Shown: positions 60,451 to 64,000 of the stretch, piece by piece
Layout of the letters: every line of letters begins with the position of its first letter
Numbering within the stretch: the stretch's first letter is position 1
DNA from: Coriobacteriaceae bacterium
GTDB taxonomy: Bacteria; Actinomycetota; Coriobacteriia; Coriobacteriales; Coriobacteriaceae
Length of the DNA stretch: 64,000 nt
NCBI GenBank assembly: GCA_902835305.1
Contig: CADFMD010000007.1
Location: 69,394-133,393, forward strand
Reading direction: 5' to 3'
Notes under the pieces: model-generated
Database searches by the model: none
What the model was told of the DNA's origin: nothing
Seen by the model: the letters and a program-made list of their open reading frames with translations, nothing else
Program-made: the position numbers and the translations under genes

Positions 60451-63228
60451 ATGATTCTCAACGGACCGGGGATTAGCTATACCGAGCCCGATATCGGCGC
60501 GGAGTTCGTGCCGCCGATACCGGAGCATCCGCGCGAGGCCATCGTCAAACTGTGTGAGCACTGCACCAACCGCCTGCTGCACCGCGACGAGCTGCTGGGC
60601 TACGAGTACTGGTCGTTTGCCGAGGCCGCAACCGACGAGCAGGCCGAAGTGCTCTGCAAGATGAAGATGCGCCGTCCCTATACGCTGCCCGAGATGGTCA
60701 AGCTCACCGGCATGCCCGAGGCCGATATCGAAAAAATGCTCGACGACATGAGCTACACGGGTCTGCTCGAGTACAACTGGGAAAACCCCGAGCGCGCCAA
60801 GCAGTGGGTGCTGCCCATGCTGGTGCCGGGTTCCGCCGAGTTCCTCAACATGCGCGTGAGCCAGCTCGAGGAGCATCCGGTCTATGCCAAGTTCTTTGAG
60901 CAGGCGTCCAAGGGACCGCTGTCCAAGGCCACGCCGATGGTGCCGCCCGGCGGTGCCGGCATCGGCATGCATGTCATTCCGGTCGAGAAGGCCATCGATG
61001 CCGCGAGCACCTCGGTGCCGATCGAGCATATCGAGCATTGGCTCGACAAATACGAAGGTAAGTATGCCGCTAGCACCTGCAGCTGCCGCGCGAGCCGTCG
61101 CGTGATGGGAGAGGGCTGCGCCGACGACCCGGCCGATTGGTGCATCGCCGTGGGCGATATGGCCGACTACGTGGTCGAGACCGACCGCGGCCATTATGTG
61201 ACGCGCGAGGAGGTCTACGACATCCTGCGCCAGGCCGAGGACAACGGCTTTGTGCACCAGATCACCAACATCGACGGTGAGAACAAAATCTTCGCCATCT
61301 GCAACTGCAACGTCAACGTGTGCTACGCCCTGCGCACTTCGCAGCTGTTCAACACGCCCAACCTGTCGCGCTCGGCCTACGTCGCCAAGGTCGAGAAGGA
61401 CAAGTGCGTGGCCTGCGGTCGCTGCGTTGAGGTGTGTCCGGCCGGCGCCGCCAAACTGGGCCAGAAGCTCTGTAGCAAAAAGGCTGGCGGACAGGTGCCC
61501 GAGTATCCGCGCCAGGAGCTGCCCGATGCCACCAAGTGGGACCACACCAAGTGGTCGCCCAACTACCGCAACGACAACCGTATCGAGACGCATGAGTCCG
61601 GCACCGCTCCCTGCAAGACGGCCTGCCCCGCGCACGTTGCCGTTCAGGGCTATCTGAAGCTCGCGGCGCAGGGTCGCTATGACGAGGCCCTAGCACTCAT
61701 TAAGCGCGAGAACCCGCTGCCCGCTATCTGCGGCCGTGTGTGCAATCGCCGCTGTGAGGATGCCTGCACCCGCGGTCGTGTGGACGCCGCCGTGGCTATC
61801 GACGAAGTCAAGAAGTTTATCGCCCAGCGCGATCTGGACGCAGCGACCCGCTATGTCCCGCCCGTGGTGACCCCGACGCGTGCTGGCGGCTTCGACCAGA
61901 AGATTGCCATCATCGGTGCCGGTCCGGCTGGTCTGTCCTGCGCTTTTTATCTGGCCGAGAAGGGCTATAAGCCCGTCGTGTTCGAGAAAAACGAGCGCCC
62001 GGGTGGCATGCTCACCTATGGCATTCCCAGCTTTAAGCTGCAGAAGGATGTTATCGAGGCGGAGGTCGAGGTCATTCGCCTGATGGGTGCCGAGTTTCGC
62101 TATGGCGTGGAAGTCGGCCGCGACGTGACGCTCGACGAGCTGCGCGCGCAGGGCTTTAAGGCCTTCTACGTTGCCATTGGCTGCCAGGGCGGCCGCCTTG
62201 CCGGCATTCCGGGCGAGGACGCCGAGGACGTGACCGTGGCCGTCGACTTTTTGCGCGAGGTCAACAGTGGCAAGATCGATGCGCTGCCCGGCCGCACCAT
62301 CGTGGTGGGCGGCGGCAACGTGGCCATCGACGTTGCCCGCAACGCCTGCCGTCTGGGTTCCGAGCACGTTGAGATGTTCTGCCTGGAGAGCGAGGCGCAG
62401 ATGCCCGCCAGCGAGGAAGAGCGTCGCGAGGCCATCGAGGACGGCGCGCACATCAGTTGCGGTTGGGGCCCCAAGGAGGTCCATCTGGACGAGGCCGGCC
62501 GTGTGTGCGGCATCACCTTTAAGCGCTGCACGCGCGTCTACGATGACGAGGGCCGTTTTGCGCCCGAGTACGACGAGAACGACCTGCGCCGCGTCGATGC
62601 CGACCGCGTGGTCATGTCCATCGGCCAGTCCATCGTGTGGGGCGACCTGCTGGCTGGCTCCAAGGTGGAGCTTGGCCGTGGTCAGGGCGCCCTTGCCGAT
62701 CCCCAGACCTACCAGACCGCCGAACCCGACATCTTTGTGGGCGGCGACGTCTATACCGGTCCGAGCTTTGCCATCGATGCCATCGCCGCCGGTCACGAGG
62801 CCGCCGTGTCCATCCATCGCTTTGTGCAGCCGGGCTCCACGCTCACCATCGGCCGCAACCAGCGCCGCTACACCGCGCTCGACCGCAACGACGTTGTGCT
62901 CGAGAGCTACGACAACGCGAGCCGCGAGGTTGCGCATGTGGACCGCGAACGCGAGAAGGCTGCGCCGTTTAGCGAGTACGTCGAGACCTTTACCGAGGAG
63001 CAGGTGCGCGCAGAGACCGCCCGCTGCCTGGGCTGCGGCGCCTCGATCGTCGACCCCAACAAGTGCATTGGCTGCGGCCTGTGCACCACCAAGTGCGCAT
63101 TCGACGCCATCCATCTTGATCGCGACCGCCCCGAGTGCTCCACGATGGTCAAATACGAGCAAAAGCTCCCCAGCTTGGGCAAGTACGCACTCAAGCGTGC
63201 CATCAAGATTAAATTCGGTCGCAAGTAA
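60451..63228 (+). CDS. Multi-cluster Fe-S flavin oxidoreductase (GltD-like)
   Basis: A 925-residue enzyme. An N-terminal module (1-310) holds CEHC, CSCRAS (about 210) and ICNCNVNVC cysteine groups and looks like an Fe-S domain of its own. A 2[4Fe-4S]-type motif CVACGRCVEVCP follows (about 318). A GltD-like part carries CKTACPAH (about 387), FAD motif IIGAGPAGLSC (about 487) and NAD(P)H motif VGGGNVAID (about 620). The C-terminus has CLGCG and CIGCGLCTTKC (about 859-881). ATG 60451 follows GAAGGG; a GTG seven codons earlier is possible. NAD(P)H-linked electron transfer is likely; the acceptor is unknown. Confidence 0.8.
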   Translation: MILNGPGISYTEPDIGAEFVPPIPEHPREAIVKLCEHCTNRLLHRDELLGYEYWSFAEAATDEQAEVLCKMKMRRPYTLPEMVKLTGMPEADIEKMLDDMSYTGLLEYNWENPERAKQWVLPMLVPGSAEFLNMRVSQLEEHPVYAKFFEQASKGPLSKATPMVPPGGAGIGMHVIPVEKAIDAASTSVPIEHIEHWLDKYEGKYAASTCSCRASRRVMGEGCADDPADWCIAVGDMADYVVETDRGHYVTREEVYDILRQAEDNGFVHQITNIDGENKIFAICNCNVNVCYALRTSQLFNTPNLSRSAYVAKVEKDKCVACGRCVEVCPAGAAKLGQKLCSKKAGGQVPEYPRQELPDATKWDHTKWSPNYRNDNRIETHESGTAPCKTACPAHVAVQGYLKLAAQGRYDEALALIKRENPLPAICGRVCNRRCEDACTRGRVDAAVAIDEVKKFIAQRDLDAATRYVPPVVTPTRAGGFDQKIAIIGAGPAGLSCAFYLAEKGYKPVVFEKNERPGGMLTYGIPSFKLQKDVIEAEVEVIRLMGAEFRYGVEVGRDVTLDELRAQGFKAFYVAIGCQGGRLAGIPGEDAEDVTVAVDFLREVNSGKIDALPGRTIVVGGGNVAIDVARNACRLGSEHVEMFCLESEAQMPASEEERREAIEDGAHISCGWGPKEVHLDEAGRVCGITFKRCTRVYDDEGRFAPEYDENDLRRVDADRVVMSIGQSIVWGDLLAGSKVELGRGQGALADPQTYQTAEPDIFVGGDVYTGPSFAIDAIAAGHEAAVSIHRFVQPGSTLTIGRNQRRYTALDRNDVVLESYDNASREVAHVDREREKAAPFSEYVETFTEEQVRAETARCLGCGASIVDPNKCIGCGLCTTKCAFDAIHLDRDRPECSTMVKYEQKLPSLGKYALKRAIKIKFGRK

Positions 63229-63258
63229 GTAGTCATAACGGGAACGGCGGAGGAAAAA

Positions 63259-63684
63259 GTGCACGAGCTCGGAATCGTCTATCACATTATTCGCGATGTC
63301 GAGAACGTGGCGCGCGCTCATGGCGTGCGTCGCGTTTCGAGCGTGACGTTGCTGTTGGGCGAGGTCTCGGGCGTCGTTCCCGACTTGCTGCTCGACGCTT
63401 GGCGCTGGGCAGCAGATAAAAAGCCTATCACCGAGGGCTCGGAGCTTATCGTGGAGCCCGTTGAAGCCGTGACACATTGCGGTGCGTGCGGCCGCGACTA
63501 CGCGACGGTCGAGCACGGCAAGACCTGCCCTTATTGCGGCAGCGGCGAGACATACCTGCTGCAGGGCCAGGAGGTCATGATCAAGCAGATCGAGACCCCC
63601 GACGAGGACCCGGCAGACGCTGCCCCTGATGGTCCCGCTGCTCCTGACGCCGTCGACGCCGCCAACCCCCTCCACATCGCCTAA
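63259..63684 (+). CDS. hypA: Hydrogenase nickel chaperone HypA
   Basis: A 141-residue nickel-insertion protein. The start GTG encodes MHEL, where His2 binds Ni; the zinc site is CGAC-N-CPYC. It has a GGAGG ribosome site 30 bases after the oxidoreductase gene, so the two are probably co-transcribed. The other hyp genes are 31 kb away and hypB is not in the window. The C-terminal 25 residues are an Asp/Pro/Ala tail, absent from typical HypA. Confidence 0.9.
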   Translation: MHELGIVYHIIRDVENVARAHGVRRVSSVTLLLGEVSGVVPDLLLDAWRWAADKKPITEGSELIVEPVEAVTHCGACGRDYATVEHGKTCPYCGSGETYLLQGQEVMIKQIETPDEDPADAAPDGPAAPDAVDAANPLHIA

Positions 63685-63726
63685 CTTAGTCATTGGGTGT
63701 TCCTATAGTTTTGTCAACCGTCGGGG
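63685..63726. mobile_element. Probable end of the IS110-type element
   Basis: 42 bases lie between the transposase stop and hypA. They have no gene. In IS110 elements such a short 3' flank can carry part of the end and bridge-RNA region, but it is not recognisable here. Confidence 0.25.
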
Positions 63727-63960
63727 CTACTCCCGGTAGGGCACCCGGTCGCGCATCACGGCGTATATCGCCCTGAGCCGCTTCCTCGCGACGGCCTTGA
63801 GCGCCCGCCCGTGCCCCATGCCCCGCGCCCTGCAGGCCCGGTAGTACTCGCCGTAGCGCCCCGACGACCTCACCAGGCTGTTGCACGAGAAGATCAGCAG
63901 GGACTTGAGCCTCGCGTCGCCCCGCCTGGACGCCCTGACCGACCTCACTGTTAGCGTCAA
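63727..63960 (-). pseudogene. IS110-family transposase C-terminal fragment
   Basis: About 75 codons match the C-terminal Transposase_20 domain of IS110 enzymes: SVRASRRGDARLKSLL, then a helix pair and ARKRLRAIYAVMRDR before the stop. Homology ends near 63955, and the frame beyond is unrelated, so the gene is truncated or interrupted by another insertion outside the window. The Ser active site (C-terminal domain) stretch is only partly present. Confidence 0.7.
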
Positions 63961-64000
63961 TCTAATTTTCACCAGTTTCACCAATCAAACGCGCCGTTCG

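Overview
The window looks like chromosome of a Coriobacteriia member, most likely Collinsella or a close relative. This is inferred from gene content and proteins, not from a database search. The sequence is GC-rich. The heat-shock operon is the actinobacterial dnaK-grpE-dnaJ-hspR type. Gut-anaerobe functions are present: an NRAMP-related Mg2+ transporter, a 6-phospho-beta-glucosidase with a PTS EIIA, luxS, and NiFe-hydrogenase maturation genes. No rRNA or tRNA gene and no CRISPR array was recognised. About 54 genes or gene remnants are supported.

Layout. 1-8.6 kb: a CorC-type membrane protein, a stand-alone protein resembling the N-terminal domain of cyanophycin synthetase, YtxH and PRC-barrel proteins, a polysaccharide-deacetylase-fold protein lacking its metal ligands, and a two-gene magnesium operon (MgtE_N/CBS membrane protein plus NRAMP-related transporter) behind a leader that can fold into a three-way junction. 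8.7-16.2 kb: O-acyltransferase, ribokinase, nucleoside hydrolase, luxS, a DUF4867 protein and 6-phospho-beta-glucosidase. 16.3-26.4 kb: an AAA/DUF4143 ATPase between duplicated flanks, mgtA with a possible leader peptide, pyrE, an XRE regulator fused to a two-iron-centre superoxide-reductase-like domain, an RpiR regulator divergent from the PTS EIIA gene, a lipoprotein and a HAD phosphatase. 26.5-32.5 kb: hypE, hypD, hypC, hypF and nikR on the minus strand. 32.7-38.4 kb: thioredoxin, a degenerate UDG-like protein, an orphan GHKL histidine kinase, a membrane protein whose stop codon lies in the end of an IS3 element, that IS3 element, an older IS3 remnant and a MITE-like element. 38.4-42.7 kb: nadA-nadB-nadC-niaR and a ferredoxin. 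43.2-47.5 kb: the dnaK operon. 47.7-55.2 kb: an aconitase-like hydratase, two membrane-anchored unknowns, clpB and a small proline-rich protein. 55.4-64 kb: a second AAA/DUF4143 ATPase behind a perfect 25-bp inverted repeat, an acidic membrane protein, a divergon of TetR + DUF5692 membrane protein versus a 925-residue flavin/Fe-S oxidoreductase, hypA, and an IS110 transposase fragment.

How parts fit. Magnesium uptake appears twice, as the NRAMP-type operon and MgtA. The niaR gene closes the nad operon that it probably represses through a 44-bp dyad. The dnaK and clpB genes share an identical spaced dyad that is probably the HspR site. Nickel handling (NikR, hypA, hypC-F) is split between two loci 31 kb apart, and no hypB is present. 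Intergenic spaces carry several families of palindromic repeats, many with a GGGAC core, which resemble REP sequences mobilised by HUH (RAYT) transposases; no such transposase lies in the window.

The strongest candidates for undescribed biology are the structured leader plus CBS-sensor/NRAMP magnesium operon, the XRE-desulfoferrodoxin regulator, the stand-alone HxxEH protein, and the TetR/DUF5692/oxidoreductase divergon.
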